Positions 17,629-30,090 of a stretch of DNA of 64,000 nt are shown in pieces (position 1 is the stretch's first letter; every line of letters begins with the position of its first letter). Origin of the DNA: Labia minor (Eukaryota > Arthropoda > Insecta > Dermaptera > Spongiphoridae); contig OY720345.1 of NCBI GenBank assembly GCA_963082975.1, positions 25,800,611 through 25,864,610 of the forward strand, in the 5' to 3' direction. A model generated the notes under the pieces. The model made no database searches, had not been told where the DNA came from, and worked only from the letters and a program-made list of their open reading frames with translations. The position numbers and the translations under genes are program-made.

Positions 17629-19309
17629 AAATTTATTTTTTAATTGATTAAATCATTTCTGAATTAAAGGAATTTATTAAAATCAAATTTTAAAAATTTG
17701 AAATTTTGAAATTCGTTTTTAGATTTATTTTTGCCTTTCTTAACAAGAATTTTCTGAGAGTATATCATCAATAACATTCAAATTAGGAATTTTATTTGGA
17801 AAATTATCAATCACTTCAAATTAGTGTTTTAAAAAAAAACATTCTATTTCAACTGCTTTAGGCTTAGTTTGGCTTTGTATAAAATGTAATAATTTATAAA
17901 CTAAAACTACAGGTATAATTGCCTTTATAGTTCCTGACATTATAGGAAATTGAAGATTTTTATTATTAATTTGTTTAACCTAATTTTTATAAACAACTAC
18001 ACAATAAAAAGATTCAAATTTGAATTGAAAAACATCGCATTTAAAGTACTGAATCAGGAGAATTGTAAACTAAAATATTAGTTAAAGATCATTTTTTATT
18101 TTTATATTTCTTTTTATCATTTATTATGTTTAATTTATCTTTTATTATTATTGTTGCATTGATGTACCATTACATTTATTAATTTATTTTCTTTATAATT
18201 ATTATAATTAAATTAAATATTTATTATTTTTTATATTAAGAACTCTCAGAATTATATTTTTTTTTCAATGAATATTTACTTCCTACTTATTTTTTTTTAA
18301 TAGTATCCTATATTTGATAAATCTATTAAATATAAATCCTAAACAATTTAATTAGTATTTGTGACAATCTATCTTCATTTTTTATAGACACTTTTTAATA
18401 TTTGGAGCTTCTATTGAGTAAGTTTTCAAATAAACCTACTGTGATCTCGATGAGAATTAATTGAAAATCTTAAAAGAAAATAAAAAATAAATAAAAAAAA
18501 CACAATTACAGTTCACTAAATAGAAATTAAATAATTTAGAAATTTATAATAATCAGATAAATAAATATAATCGCAAGGGACAGCGTACCTTTTTTACCTA
18601 TGACTTCAAATCATTTTATTAAATGATGAAAACTAAACAAAATTAGGGTGATCAACATTTATATATATTAATCTTTAAAATTTTTACTTCATTCGCCTTT
18701 TTCGATCTGTAACGTTACAACCTGAAGCAATCAATGAGAACCTTACTTCCGTTTTAATTTTTTTTTTTGGGGCAGTCCTAGTAAATAAAGTGAATATTTT
18801 TAATTCAATTAAACCAATTAAAATACACATGATTTAATTAAAATTATTTATTAAACAAATTTCTTTTTTTTCTATTCATGTATTTTTATAAGAAGTAAAA
18901 GTGATTTTCAGCAGTCCAAACTTAATAAGCTAACAGGTCATGTTCTAGGAAATAGGGAACTCCCCAAACTTCACAGTTTTCAATAGATATTATTTTCTCC
19001 TTATCAAATAAACCCTAAAGTCCCCAAGTCCCGTGAGAAACTGCTCTCCATGCTTTGGGCTTTGTAGCCAGTACAAGTCCAGCACTACTCTACTAAATAC
19101 CATCAAAGCACTAGGGTAATTTAAGGATCCCCTTGAAGAAAAAAACACTAGAAATAAATTAAATAGATCTGAGTAGGTAGGACGAAGGTGATCTTAAAAA
19201 ATATATTTTAAATATTTCGACAATTTTATTTTGTAAAATCAAACATAAATTTTTTGTACCTTATATTTAAAATAAACAAAAAAATTGTAATCATTGAAAA
19301 TATTAATTA
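15481..19309. other. Intergenic, no gene seen
   Basis: AT-rich DNA between the convergent SPCA and mutase-like genes, with a (TA)n tract at 17597-17626. A GC-richer patch at 18900-19150 has no long frame and no recognised similarity. Confidence 0.55.
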
Positions 19310-19315
19310 TTTATT
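19310..19315 (-). terminator. Possible poly(A) signal for the mutase-like gene
   Basis: AATAAA reads on the - strand about 10 nt after the stop codon. In DNA this AT-rich the hexamer occurs often by chance. Confidence 0.25.
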
Positions 19316-19325
19316 TTATTATTTA

Positions 19326-22300
19326 TTAATATGATTGTACTGATGGAGTCTTTTGAGCTGGCTCATTAATTTTTGTTAAAAAATAGGGCATTAATTTTCC
19401 AATCGGACGCATTTCATTATCTAAATCATAATAAAACGGAACACCTTTTGGTAACATATATTTTACAATATTTCTTTCAGGGAGTCCTAGAAAATGGAAT
19501 TTTAAATTGAAGAAATTGTATTTAATATATTTTTGAATAGTATAATGTGTAATTTATAAATTTATACAATATATCAGAGTTATGCAAAATACTAGTTCAA
19601 GTTTAAAAGTTTAATATATATTTATAATATTTTATATTTAGAATTAATTAATAATATACTTATATTTATATATAACTTTAATATTTAAATGTTATATGTT
19701 ATTTATGTTTATATTTTTTTCATACTTCCCAGGTATTTGATCAATCCCCGAAGACTATATGAATGTCCAATCACCAAAATGATTTTTCTTCGTCTGACTA
19801 AAGGTACAACTATCTCTTCCCAGAAGCTTTGGATTCTTAAACAAGCGGCTTTATAAGATTCAGATGTTGGAATCATATCACGCAGAAAATCAATGTCCCA
19901 TTTAGGATTATTCATTATTTCATTATACATTGGATGGGTTTCTTCAATTTCCGGTGGTATATCGTCAAAATCATGAAGAATATTTTCTACCTATTAATTT
20001 TTTTTATTAATTAATATAATAATATATAATAAGATCTCCACATTTAAAATTATATCTAAAAATTTTTTTTTACTGTGTAAATAAAAATTAGGATTAAGAT
20101 TTTTCAAAAATGTATAGTGAATTTTAAAATTCTATGTTTAAATAGGAAAAAAAATTCTATTATCAGTAGAACGGACCTAATAGTCCGCAAAGCATAATTT
20201 GTATGACGTCCCTTTTAATTTGACGGCACTCTTTTTTCCCTACAATTCTCTTTTAATAGTTTTTTCAGATATGTTTTAATGATTATCGTCGATAGAAAAG
20301 AGCCCTGTTTTTGTTGTTAGACAGATTTCATCCCATTTCATTCTGCTGGCACATTCTTTGTATCGTTTCTATTAATTTGGCAGATATACTTGTTTGTTCT
20401 AAGGATGTCTATGTTAATGTTATTATTAGATCCACAAATCTCAATAAATTAAAAAAAAAAACTGATCTATTATGGATCTTCCTGATCTAAAATTGAACTG
20501 TTCTTGTGCCCCTATATATCTTTTTTCTTTCTTCTACTCTCTCCTTTATCACTTTTAGTTTGAGCAATCGTTTCTATTTATTCTTTTTATATATTGCTGA
20601 CATTACAGATATTTAATTCCTTAGACATTATTTCTGAGTTCTTACTTTCACCTAGGCTTATAGACAGTTCTTTCTCCAGCAATTATATTTTTTTAAATTT
20701 TTTCTTTTCCTACATTAGCTTGCACCCCCTTTTGGTATATTGTATTTTATTTTATCTCCATCAATCAGCGTGGTCAAATATTCCAGATATTCTTTCTTCT
20801 TTATTTCTAATTTCTTTTCTATGATATTGTTCCACCTATATTCGATTCTCCAAATGTTTTCTCACAACCTCATCCCAGTGGCGTACCTAGAACTTTTGCC
20901 GTCCGGGGCGATCTCCAGTTTGCCGCCCTTTCTATTATAAGTCAATCAAATAGTGGTTTTTATAAATTAATTACACATAAATAAATTATTAAGTTATTTA
21001 ATCAATATTAATTAATACACATAAATAATTTTTTTACACATATTTGTATGCACTCGTAAACATATTTATATAATATTTACTCTTCTAGCTTTCATACTGG
21101 AATGTATACGTGTATAATGCTCTCAAAATTAATATTATTTGTAATTTCTTGTTCTATTGACAATAATGCAAGAATTTGTATTCTTAATTGACTCATTGTA
21201 GAACGAAGATAATTTTGCCGAACAAAATCTTAAAGATGCGTTTACGAATTCAACGAATTTTAATGAATTCAATAAAATAAAATTATTATCCTGTTCTTGG
21301 AATTATAATTCAAAATTTACACTAAAATGCATTTATATACACCGAGGAATAATATTCGAAATCATATAGTTGATCATAATTTATATAAATCAAATAGTAA
21401 ACTTATAATAATTTATTATTCAAGAAAGAAAAAAAATAAATATGAAATGAATAAGTTGCTTTTTACAAGTATAACTAAATATAAAAAATGCCGCCCGGTG
21501 CGGATCGCACCCACCGCCTTAGGTAGGCCACTGCCTCATCCACTTCTTTATGAATATCCTTTTTTACATATTAGTAATGCTCTTCGTTTGTAAAACATGT
21601 TTCATTGAAAATTTTTCAAGAAGTCAGCAGGTTTTTTTTGTTTCAATGTATATTTGTGTATATCCCCATATTAGTTAAAAACGATTAAGGATTTTCAAAT
21701 CATTCTGTTCATACATTTTCGATTATCATTTTTCTTCTCCTACCATGCTGTTTTTTTTTTCTACCGACTCTCAAGTTAAGGCCTCCAAGTACCAATGTTC
21801 CAATTTTTGCTAATTCTTTATTTATTTTTTCGAAAAATGTGACTTCCTTGTCAATCGTTCTCGAGAATCGTAGTTTATTTCATATACGCCAGTAGTGTAA
21901 CTTTATATCCCTTTATCTCTATATTTATGTGGTGGTATATTTTTTCGGTGCCTTCCTATATGGATAATTCTTGTTTTGCTGTTTGGTTTGAAATTCACAA
22001 AACATTTCAAATACTTACCTCAAATTATTTAATAATTTTCCCTTAAATATATTTTTTGACTTTACCTTTTCATGTCCATATTTTTTCATCATGTCATTTT
22101 TAGTAAAACTAGTTAGATTTCCAAAATGTCTTTCATTTAAACGCCAATCTTCGAAAATTGGTTTTTTCATAATCTTCAGTTCATATCTGCAATGTAAAAC
22201 AGTTTTTGGTATACCTATTTATGTATTGGTCTTAATATTTATATTAATTTTTATACTTTTTAATATACTCTTCATAAATATTTTCAGCTATTATTTTCGA

Positions 22301-22548
22301 TGGTTGAAGCATAGATATATAAATTTGATCTAATTTTATATTCGCATTAATAAGTGTTAATCCAATTTGTTTTGACGTTGTAAGCCCTTAAAAATAGAAT
22401 TTATTTTTTTATTTTTGTTAATAGTTTCCTATTTTATCATTTATGCACCTTTATTCGTGAGTTGTGTATCAATCCAACCAGGAAATTGATGGTTGACATC
22501 CCAATCCGTTTCACAAATTCTTAAAAAATATACTCGATATTTTTCCAT
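19326..22548 (-). CDS. Phosphoglycerate mutase-like protein, catalytic His and Arg replaced (probable pseudoenzyme), 5 exons
   Basis: This belongs to the cofactor-dependent phosphoglycerate mutase (PGAM/BPGM) branch of the histidine phosphatase superfamily. Coding exons on the - strand are 22548-22449, 22386-22269, 22186-22066, 19990-19726 and 19486-19326; phases agree and give 254 aa, the usual PGAM length. It follows human PGAM1 without gaps to about residue 70, keeps the WRLNERHFG substrate loop with its catalytic Glu, and aligns to the C-terminal segment. Position 11, the phosphorylated His of RHG, is Ile (R10-I11-C12), and position 62, normally Arg, is Pro. The second active-site loop, normally HGNSLRG, reads HSYSLRG, so its His is kept. 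No stop or frameshift was found and all introns are GT-AG. Normal mutase chemistry is unlikely; a binding or regulatory role is possible, or recent decay. Intron 4 (2075 bp) contains a LINE interrupted by a hAT element. The start ATG aligns with the PGAM1 Met. Confidence 0.9.
20160..22010 (-). mobile_element. Degenerate LINE in mutase intron 4, split by a hAT element
   Basis: On the - strand about 22010-21600 carries an endonuclease-like segment (FFEKINKELAKIGTLVLGG, NLRVGR), matching the GDFNAxVG region of APE-type LINE endonucleases. About 20870-20160 carries reverse transcriptase motifs: GAQEQFNFRSGRSIIDQ (the EQxGFRxGRST motif) and a decayed YADD region near 20190. Frameshifts and stops are frequent. 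The hAT element 20876-21533 lies between the two halves. Confidence 0.75.
20876..21533. mobile_element. hAT-type element, 658 bp, 8-bp TSD (family A)
   Basis: Starts CAGTGGCGTACCTAGAAC and ends CTTAGGTAGGCCACTG. The exact duplication CCTCATCC lies at 20868-20875 and 21534-21541. Its interior (for example 'accgaggaataatattcgaa') is shared with the 757-bp element at 34902. No intact transposase frame. Confidence 0.93.
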
Positions 22549-23224
22549 TCTGGATTATAACTGACTTCTTCACTAATAATTTAAAATAGTTTTAAATCCG
22601 AAAAGTATTTTTTTTTTTAATTTAAAATATTTATCAAAAAATGGAGTGTTTCTATGATACGATAATTTATTGTTTTTTTTTCATTTTTAATATATTTAAT
22701 TTAAATTATTAATACTTATAAACTTTCATTTTTATTTTTAAATGTTTATTTTTTTTTACTTTCTAGACATAATTCGGAAGCGGTATTGTGAGATATATGT
22801 AAAACATTTAAAAATTTGATTTTTATGATTTCTAAAACAAATCTTTAAACGACATACCAATATAAATCTTTTTCGTATAATGAAAGATGATTATAAAATT
22901 TTGTCTTCGAACTTTTGGATTAGCTTTATAAAGAGATTATTTATATTATTTGATGCATCGCAATCAGGTGCAGTTCTGTGATAAGGTTTTCTTCTCCCCC
23001 AAGAGCTCTTTTTATGATTTGGCAAATGGTTGGAAAAAAGTTAAAACTTGAATATATATATATATATGTCTTATAATTTATTTTATAGTTTCAATGAATG
23101 TAATTTAAAAAATTAATATATTTTAATATAAATAGATAAATTGTATGGAGGTTTGGATGAATGAACAAGGTGTTTTGTTTAATTTTAGGAATGTTTGAGC
23201 AAACATGCAGAAATTTAAAAATTT
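22549..23224. other. Non-coding stretch upstream of the mutase-like gene
   Basis: Should hold the promoter and 5' UTR of the mutase-like gene; no TATA box or initiator stands out in such AT-rich DNA. Confidence 0.4.
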
Positions 23225-23400
23225 AATAATATAATATCTATTCTGTAAGGCAAAGGTTCCAAAGGTATCCTTAGTTAACTCCATCCAACTCCCACACTCT
23301 CCCAACTCCTTGACGCCTCTCGCTACATCCTACCGACCAGCCACTTCCCAACCAGTTTCTCTACAAACAAATTTCTCGCCACCGTCACAAGATAAATTTA
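23225..23400 (-). mobile_element. GATA-tailed LINE fragment
   Basis: The - strand resembles the segment after the RT domain of the 4.4 and 50 kb copies (GEKFVCRETGWEVAGR, DVARGVKELG, then a decayed W-containing stretch). It lies between the mtSSB 3' end and the mutase-like gene and lacks the 3' tail. Confidence 0.6.
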
Positions 23401-23511
23401 TATTTAAAAATATAATAGATGATTTATAAAATAAAAATACTAAATAAGTATTATTCAAAGGTAAAATTTATTAAATCTTTCAAAAAATTTTCTTTTTAAA
23501 TACATTTTTTT

Positions 23512-23517
23512 TTTATT
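23512..23517 (-). terminator. Possible poly(A) signal for the mtSSB gene
   Basis: AATAAA on the - strand lies about 77 nt after the mtSSB stop. The position suits a short 3' UTR. Confidence 0.3.
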
Positions 23518-23593
23518 TTACAAAAATGTATACAATTAATTATATGTATAAGAATAAAGTATTATAAAATAAAATTAAAAAAAACTACTACTT

Positions 23594-25209
23594 TTAAGAA
23601 AAAAATATTATTTCATTTGCAATTATTGATGTAGTTGATCTTACAACTCCCTGCTCATCGGTTATTTCTCCGTAATTTAATTTACCAGTAACATAAATAC
23701 GTTGACCTTTTTTTAGAAAATTATAAACTGTTTCTCGGAGGCTTGGATTGAAGACACAAACTCGATGCCATTCAGTCTTTTGAAGAAAATCACCTATAAA
23801 TCGTAATCAAAAGTTTAGATGTCAAATTAGAGGGCAAATTTGATGAAAATTATAAAATATACCTGATTCATATTTGTGATTTGTGTGAGTAGCTAAAGAA
23901 AAAATTACTACAGGATGTTCTTCATTTCCCCTCTTTTGTGGATCAGCACCAACTCTTCCAAGTAAAGTAACTTTATTTAGAGCTAAAAATATATTATTGT
24001 TGTATTTCAAATAATATGATATATATATATATATATATATATGTGCCACTCAGAAGCAAAACCGATTATGTCCAATTTTTAAAAATTTGCTAGTAATGTA
24101 ATGTAATGTAATCTGCAACATATGAAGTGAATAATGAACTTGATAATCTGAAAATTGCAATGCAATATACATTTTTCTGTAATCAATAACCCAGAATTTC
24201 CTACAAGGTGTGAACTTTGGGCTTCATTTTCTCAGTTTGTTTATATGTGTAGTTAATCGTTTTGGCTTCTGAGTGATACATATATTGAAGGGGATAAATA
24301 TTCCTGCATAATCCAGTACACCGTGCAAGGTAATTATTTATTTTTTTTTTATTATTTCAATGATTAGTTTTATAAAAGTAAAAAGCTTTATAAAAATATT
24401 TTTTGTTGTATTTACTGTTTTATTTTTTCAGTCGGATTTTATAATACTACTTATATATATATATAAGTATATATATACTATATGAATCAAATGTAATTAT
24501 TAGAAACAAAATACAATAGGACTCGCATTATCCGGAGTAATAATGGAGGGGTGGTCCACGGATAATTGAAAAATAATATTTTATTGACTAAATATGCTGG
24601 GTTATAAGGTTATTAATTTTTTAATAACTTTGTAAAAGATGTCATGTAAAACTTTTTATTTGTATTAAAAAATGTCTATGCAAACATTTTATTAATTAAC
24701 AATTTGTATAGGTGCAAAAATAAACTAAAGTTCAAATTAAATTTTTATTTCGAAAAAAAAGTAATTTTTTGTTGTTTTTTGGGAAAAGAATTAGTATTCT
24801 TTTCTAATATCAGTTTTTATCATCCATAGCATGATTAATCTGCTGTAATCGACATTCTCTTGTCTATATATGTACAAATATACATAATTATAGAAGAAGT
24901 CTAAATATAAATTGCCCAATCAAGACCCCGGTTAATTGGAATCTCAGATAATGGGAGCCCTACTGTATTTTAAATTGTTATGTATAATGACAATATTTAC
25001 TTAACAATTAATGACACCTACTTTTTTCTATTTTAGTATTTTTATTAGAGGAAACATTTTCTTGTGCCAATCCTCTGAAAAATACATTTTTGGTTGAAAA
25101 TGAATTTAATCTCTAAAAAAGAACAATTTTTATGAAAAGATAATAAAACCGATTGCTAATAAACTATTTTATCAATATTTACAGTACGTCTAATCAAATT
25201 GTTAAACAT
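23594..25209 (-). CDS. SSBP1: Mitochondrial single-stranded DNA-binding protein, 4 exons
   Basis: The protein coats single-stranded DNA during mitochondrial genome replication as an OB-fold tetramer. Coding exons on the - strand are 25209-25183, 25112-25022, 23982-23863 and 23793-23594. They total 438 nt, or 145 aa plus TAA, close to the 148 aa of the human protein, with consistent phases and GT-AG introns. The start is Arg-rich (MFNNLIRRT) followed by a Ser/Asn-rich segment, as expected for a mitochondrial presequence. The OB fold begins with LNKVTLLGRVG and DPQKRG, then IFSLATHTN, WHRVCVF, KKGQRIYVTGKL and a C-terminal IIANEIIFFS. Intron 2 contains two transposon-derived elements (24041-24281 and 24514-24965). 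The gene lies about 1.0 kb upstream of the mutase-like gene on the same strand. Confidence 0.95.
24018..24040. repeat. (TA)n microsatellite
   Basis: TA run abutting the MITE at 24041. Confidence 0.9.
24041..24281. mobile_element. TA-target MITE, family B copy 1
   Basis: Terminal repeats ATGTGCCACTCAGAAGC and its near complement GCTTCTGAGTGATACAT. The interior has GTAATGTAATGTAATCTGCA and matches the copy at 47443 in inverse orientation. Lies in mtSSB intron 2 next to a (TA)n run. Confidence 0.88.
24514..24965. mobile_element. pogo/Tigger-like MITE in mtSSB intron
   Basis: Inverted ends CAATAGGACTCGCATTATCC and AGATAATGGGAGCCCTACTG with TA on both sides (24512-24513 and 24966-24967). Ends of this kind are usual in pogo/Tigger elements. 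452 bp, no transposase. Confidence 0.85.
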
Positions 25210-25323
25210 AATGTATTTATAAGTGAAATGAATCAAATAAAATAAAGTTGTACGAAAAATATATTAATTATTTGAGTAAATACACAAGAAATTTAGGAAA
25301 GGTTATAAATGCGCAAGTGCTTT

Positions 25324-26254
25324 TTAAATGTAGTTGTCACTTATGCCGCCAGAAGGAATTCTGTCAATTAAAGCGGGGATTTCCTCTTGGGTAAAATGAA
25401 CTAATGTTGATTTTTCTTTTAAATAAAATTTTATAGTCCACATTTTATTTAGGCTAATTTTCATACTATTTAATATAAATATATTATAATCTTTATGTTA
25501 AACAAATTAAATAATATAAAATAATCTTTACATGTAAATTATTCGAAAAGATAAAGATAAAAAATTAAAAATAATCTTAAATACAATTAAAAAAAATTAA
25601 GTATAAAATTTATAAAAACAAAACAAATAAAACTACTTTGATTTATAAAATTAGATTTGTTCAGTATTCTTTCATTTTTAACTTGAAAATACATAAATAG
25701 TATACGTTTTATAAATATTTATATTTGTTAGCTTTTATTATTTACCTAAAATTATCATTAAATTAATTAAATTTTCGGATAATATTAAATTTATATCTTT
25801 ATTTAAATAATTTTTTTAAAGAATTTGTGTTTATAGATTCTAAATGTTGAAGAAATAATTTCCTACCATTTCCTACATAAGTACAAAATTGAGCGCTAAA
25901 TTTAAAATTTAGTATATTTATATTAATATTCATAAATATGTTTGTTTAGGTTTTCATACAAATATATAAATACATATATTTATATATAATAAAATATTAT
26001 TGATTAAATATTATAATTATATTTTTTTAATACCTTTATTATAAATAAAATAATGAATTATAATTAAATAGTTATTTTTTATATTGTTTCATTTAAAAAT
26101 ATATAATATAATAAGAAACAAAACTTTTGTTATTACATTTAATTGAGTTTATATTAAATTATTTACTTTTTATTTAAAAAATAATTAAAACAAATTTTTA
26201 TCAAGTTGAAGTAATTGGTAGTTATTAAATTTTTACGTTGGCAATTCCGGCCAT
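25324..26254 (-). CDS. Unidentified small protein, three-exon model
   Basis: This is my own model and no family was recognised. Exon 1 (26254-26237) begins ATGGCC after a purine-rich context, encodes MAGIAN and ends at donor GTAAAA. Exon 2 (25895-25867) is 29 nt between TTTAG and GTAGGA. Exon 3 begins at 25465 or 25453 (both phase 2) and ends at the TAA at 25326-25324. Phases agree and give a basic protein of about 58-62 aa, with RSILYLCRK near the N-terminus and an acidic/proline-containing tail (HFTQEEIPALIDRIPSGG). The LYLCRK segment is loosely like an LYR motif, but that is only an impression. The gene starts at a GC-rich island and ends about 115 nt upstream of the mtSSB start, so transcripts might overlap. 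Exon 3 read alone is an ORF of 46 codons starting at 25464. Confidence 0.4.
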
Positions 26255-26430
26255 CTGTTTCTGCTGGCACTTAATTTAAAGTGCTTTACCAGCGTATCTC
26301 TTAGTGGTGCGCCGCGACTCGTTCTTTCACTTTTGTCGTCGCGTTCGCTTTTTTTCCACGTTCTTTCGCGTCCGTCACATTGTTTTCGTTCGGGATATCT
26401 TGTTCATGTTGTTTTTTTTGTACGTGATGC
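26255..26430. promoter_or_regulatory. GC-rich island, candidate promoter (possibly bidirectional)
   Basis: This stretch is close to half G+C with several CpGs, in surroundings near 20% G+C. It lies immediately upstream of the ATG of the small - strand gene and so probably holds its 5' UTR and promoter. No TATA box is obvious inside it. On the + strand it is followed by a transcript-like stretch with a splice donor at 26621, hence the suggestion of divergent transcription. Confidence 0.4.
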
Positions 26431-26620
26431 ACCATTCATTTAAAAATTAGTGATTTAAATGTTTTAAATTAAGTAAAAAAAAAAAAATAATCGAAGTAAA
26501 AAAAAAGGAGAAAAATAAAAAGAGAAAGGGGAGACTTGAGTGCCATGTGATATCAAAGAAGTATTTTTGTCAAGGAAAAAGTGGAGTTGGTATCTGGTTT
26601 AATAAAAAAAATATGGAATG
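26431..26620 (+). other. Possible non-coding first exon with splice donor
   Basis: A purine-rich stretch ends in ATGGAATG followed by GTAAAT, a fair splice donor at 26621. No long reading frame is present and no following exon was identified. The alternative is plain intergenic DNA beside the - strand promoter. Confidence 0.2.
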
Positions 26621-29600
26621 GTAAATAAGATTATTCTCAATTAATTTTCATTATTTTTTTTAATTCCATTTAGTCATTATTCTTCACCAACTTCTTATGG
26701 GTTGACGGTCTTCTATTTTTCATTATATTCTTCATATTCCAGATGGGATTTTAGTTCTTTTTTAATTATTACGACCACCCTCTTAATTTTGAACAATTCT
26801 TGTGTAAAACGAAGGACATATGATTAAATTTTTGTGTTAAAACCGAATCAACCTTGGAATCAGTCGACTCCTATCATTGACCTATATACATCCATTGACC
26901 GCACATTTGATATTACCTGACTGAAATACATTGACCTGACGGTCCTTTTTATATTTGCAATTTTTTAATCACTTCATTATTAAAAAAAAAAAAAAAAATT
27001 TAAAAATATTTCTGTTCGAATCTCATTTGAAATGCTTCATTTTTCTTCTCCTACTTCACCAGAATGTAACTTTCTTTCAATATTTTTTCTACAGTTATCA
27101 TCAATTTCTAATCTTTAAGAGTTAAAAATGAATCTTTTTTCTAATAATTAATACAGATTGTGCCATTGATTAATAAATATAAATATTTGCGTTTTCATAT
27201 GGTACATTTCATCTAATCCTGTATCTTTGATAACAATATCTTATCATTTTTCCCTATTTAAATTTTAATGAATGACGTATTTAATATAAAAAAATTAGGG
27301 AGAATCCATTTAACGAGATAATTGACATTTCGTTTATCAATTTCTCCTAATAACTTTATTTATATAAACATTGAAATATATATCATCTATTTTTAATCTT
27401 ATATATACATATATATATAAACGTTGTCAATTGGATTATTTTTATATCTATTTATTAATCTATTATTTATATTATATTATAAAAAATTTTATTTATTTCA
27501 AAAATAGTATAAATATAATTGAAAAAATAAAATATATTTTCAAAATTATTAATTCTGAATTAATATAATAAAATATAATGTATAAATAAATAATAAAAGG
27601 AAGCAAGGGATTCAAGAGAAATTAAATAAAATACATATTGTAATAAATATCATTTTCTTTGACCTCGAGAAATATATTAATTGATTTAATTCATCTTTAT
27701 ATGTATTAAATTGATATTGAATCTGTATGGCTGGAGTACCAATTGTCTGGAGGATTTTATAATAATATTTTTAAATTCAGTCTTTAAATCACAATTATAT
27801 TCATGACCGTATTTAAACTTCATAAGACACTAAAATTTGTAATATTCTCCTTTTTATAAATTATTAAAAATATCAATCATTAAACAATTAATTGATTATA
27901 TTTTATTATTAAGAAATATTAAAAAATGATATAATACAATTAATAGAGATACAAAAGTACAATTATTAAATTGATAAAAATTACTTATTTATATTTTTAA
28001 ATTAATAAGTATTTATTTTAATATATATATATATATATTATAAAAATATTAACTATTTCTAAAATAGTATAAATATAATTATTTAATTTTGTCATTATAT
28101 TTAGAATAGATAGCCTTTCAAATTATTTTGCAAATTAAATAAATATTTATAGAGGGTTATTTTTAACCCTAAAAACAGATTAAAAATAAAATAAATTTTA
28201 AAATTTTTTTGAATTTAAGATATTTGTTGTTGGGATTTATTGTCTTAAGAAGCTCTAAGTCTAGACAGAAGAATATTCTTCAAATCGTAGAATATTAATT
28301 GTAAGTTGAGAAAAAAAATTTTGAAAATTACATTTTTTTAGGAATAATAATTGATTGAATTATATTGCTAAATTAAACAGCATTTCTTTTTTTATATTTA
28401 TTTAATTCAATCATTTAATCGGCAAAACTTACAATCTCCTAAAATCGTTGATAAACCTATAATGATTCGAATAGCAGTGATGATATTATTTAATACTCAA
28501 AGTAAAAAAAAATTGATTTCATCGATATATATATATATATATTGTGATTAATTTATCAAATGAGAGCGTGACTAAATTTATTTATTAATTTTTTTCTGCC
28601 ATTGAATAATTGATACTTCATATATAATATATATATATATATATATTGAGTTTACATTATATCCATATATATATAATATAAACTCAAAAATAAATAATAA
28701 TTTGAATTTTAAAAACCCAATTGAAATATTTTTAATGATAATCTTCTTGTAATTAAACTACACTTATTATTCTATTAAATTTAAATACTGAATATATAAT
28801 ATATTTTACCCATTAATATAAATGAATTTCAATTTAATTCAAACAACAACCTTAAAACTATAATTATCTCTATAAAAACTTAATCTCATGTATTAAAGAC
28901 ACGCCAAGGAATTCAAGTGAATTCTGAAACCCACTCCCATGAAACAATTATTAGATAATCAATTTTTTGATACCATAATATAACGATAATTTTAAATAAG
29001 ATTTTTCACATTTAAATTTAATTTCATATTATAAAAATAAATTAATTAAGACTTGAAAATAATATAAGCTCTTTTAGTCTATAGAATGGAAATATCTACA
29101 ATAATAATAGTAATAATAATAATAATAATTAAATATCAATTGAACATCATTCGAACCATTTTCGTTAAATTACTATATTTTATAGCAATGTTCATATGAA
29201 ATTTTATGTCACAGTTTTATTTAAATATTTTTTTTTTCAAATTTTATTTTACTAAATTCTACCTGTGATCTAAGAAAAAAATATCTCTTAGATTGAAGAA
29301 AACAATTTTTAATATTCAAAATTAATTTATTTTAAGAAAAAAACAATGAAGAGGCTTTCAGAGATCGCAATGGACCTAACAAAGTTATAAAACTATAAGA
29401 GAGTATATTTTTTTCATTTAATTCCCAATTCACAATGAAGGTTTTGTTTCCAAACTCGAATAATTAATATTTAACGACAGCTTGAATTGACAGTTCCATT
29501 TAAGGGTAGAGCCTTGAAAATTTATATGAGTAGAGTGGGAATTTATCATTATCACTTTTTAGTGTTTTTATTAAATAGTTGTGATTAGGACAAGATTGAA

Positions 29601-30070
29601 AGATATATTTTTAAAAGCTAACAATTTAATTAATTTTACATTTAAAAAAAATAATTTATTATTATCTATTAAAATATTGAATAATTTTCAAATACCTAAT
29701 AAATAACTATTTAATAAGAATTTTATAGGATATTACAAATTTTTGGTCAATATATATTAATATATATATATATAAAAGCATAGTTTGTCTATTAAAATGT
29801 AGGACTGTGATATGTGGTTATAGGATAAATAATAAAATGAATTAAGTCATTTTGGGTGAGCCAAGGTGAGTCATCTATTTTATTTTAGGCAAATGGTGGG
29901 CGTTAAAAAAATAGTTTCTTCTCGTTCCTGTAGACCACACCTGGTAACTTCAATGCTCTTTATAAAGATCATTTTTTAATCATTATTTATTTATTTATTA
30001 TTATTTTTTTATAATTATATTTTTATATTTAAAATTATATTTAAAATATTTAATTAATTTAATTAATAAG
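26621..30070. other. Gene-free AT-rich stretch
   Basis: Low-complexity A/T DNA with poly(A) and short TA and TAA runs (for example TAA repeats at 29108-29129) and one small hairpin at 28646-28687. No exon was recognised. Confidence 0.6.
28646..28687. repeat. Small palindrome
   Basis: 17-nt arms (28646-28662, 28671-28687) with one mismatch around an 8-nt centre, next to a TA run. Confidence 0.6.
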
Positions 30071-30090
30071 ATATATATATATATATATAT

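Noticed and set aside
19726..19930. Mutase-like gene as a single-exon fragment starting at an internal Met
   Set aside because: Three upstream exons and one downstream exon with matching phases complete the protein to 254 aa.
23822..24049. 75-codon frame as an mtSSB start at the first ATG of that frame
   Set aside because: The N-terminal part reads through intron sequence and a (TA)n tract; the correct upstream exons are at 25.0-25.2 kb.
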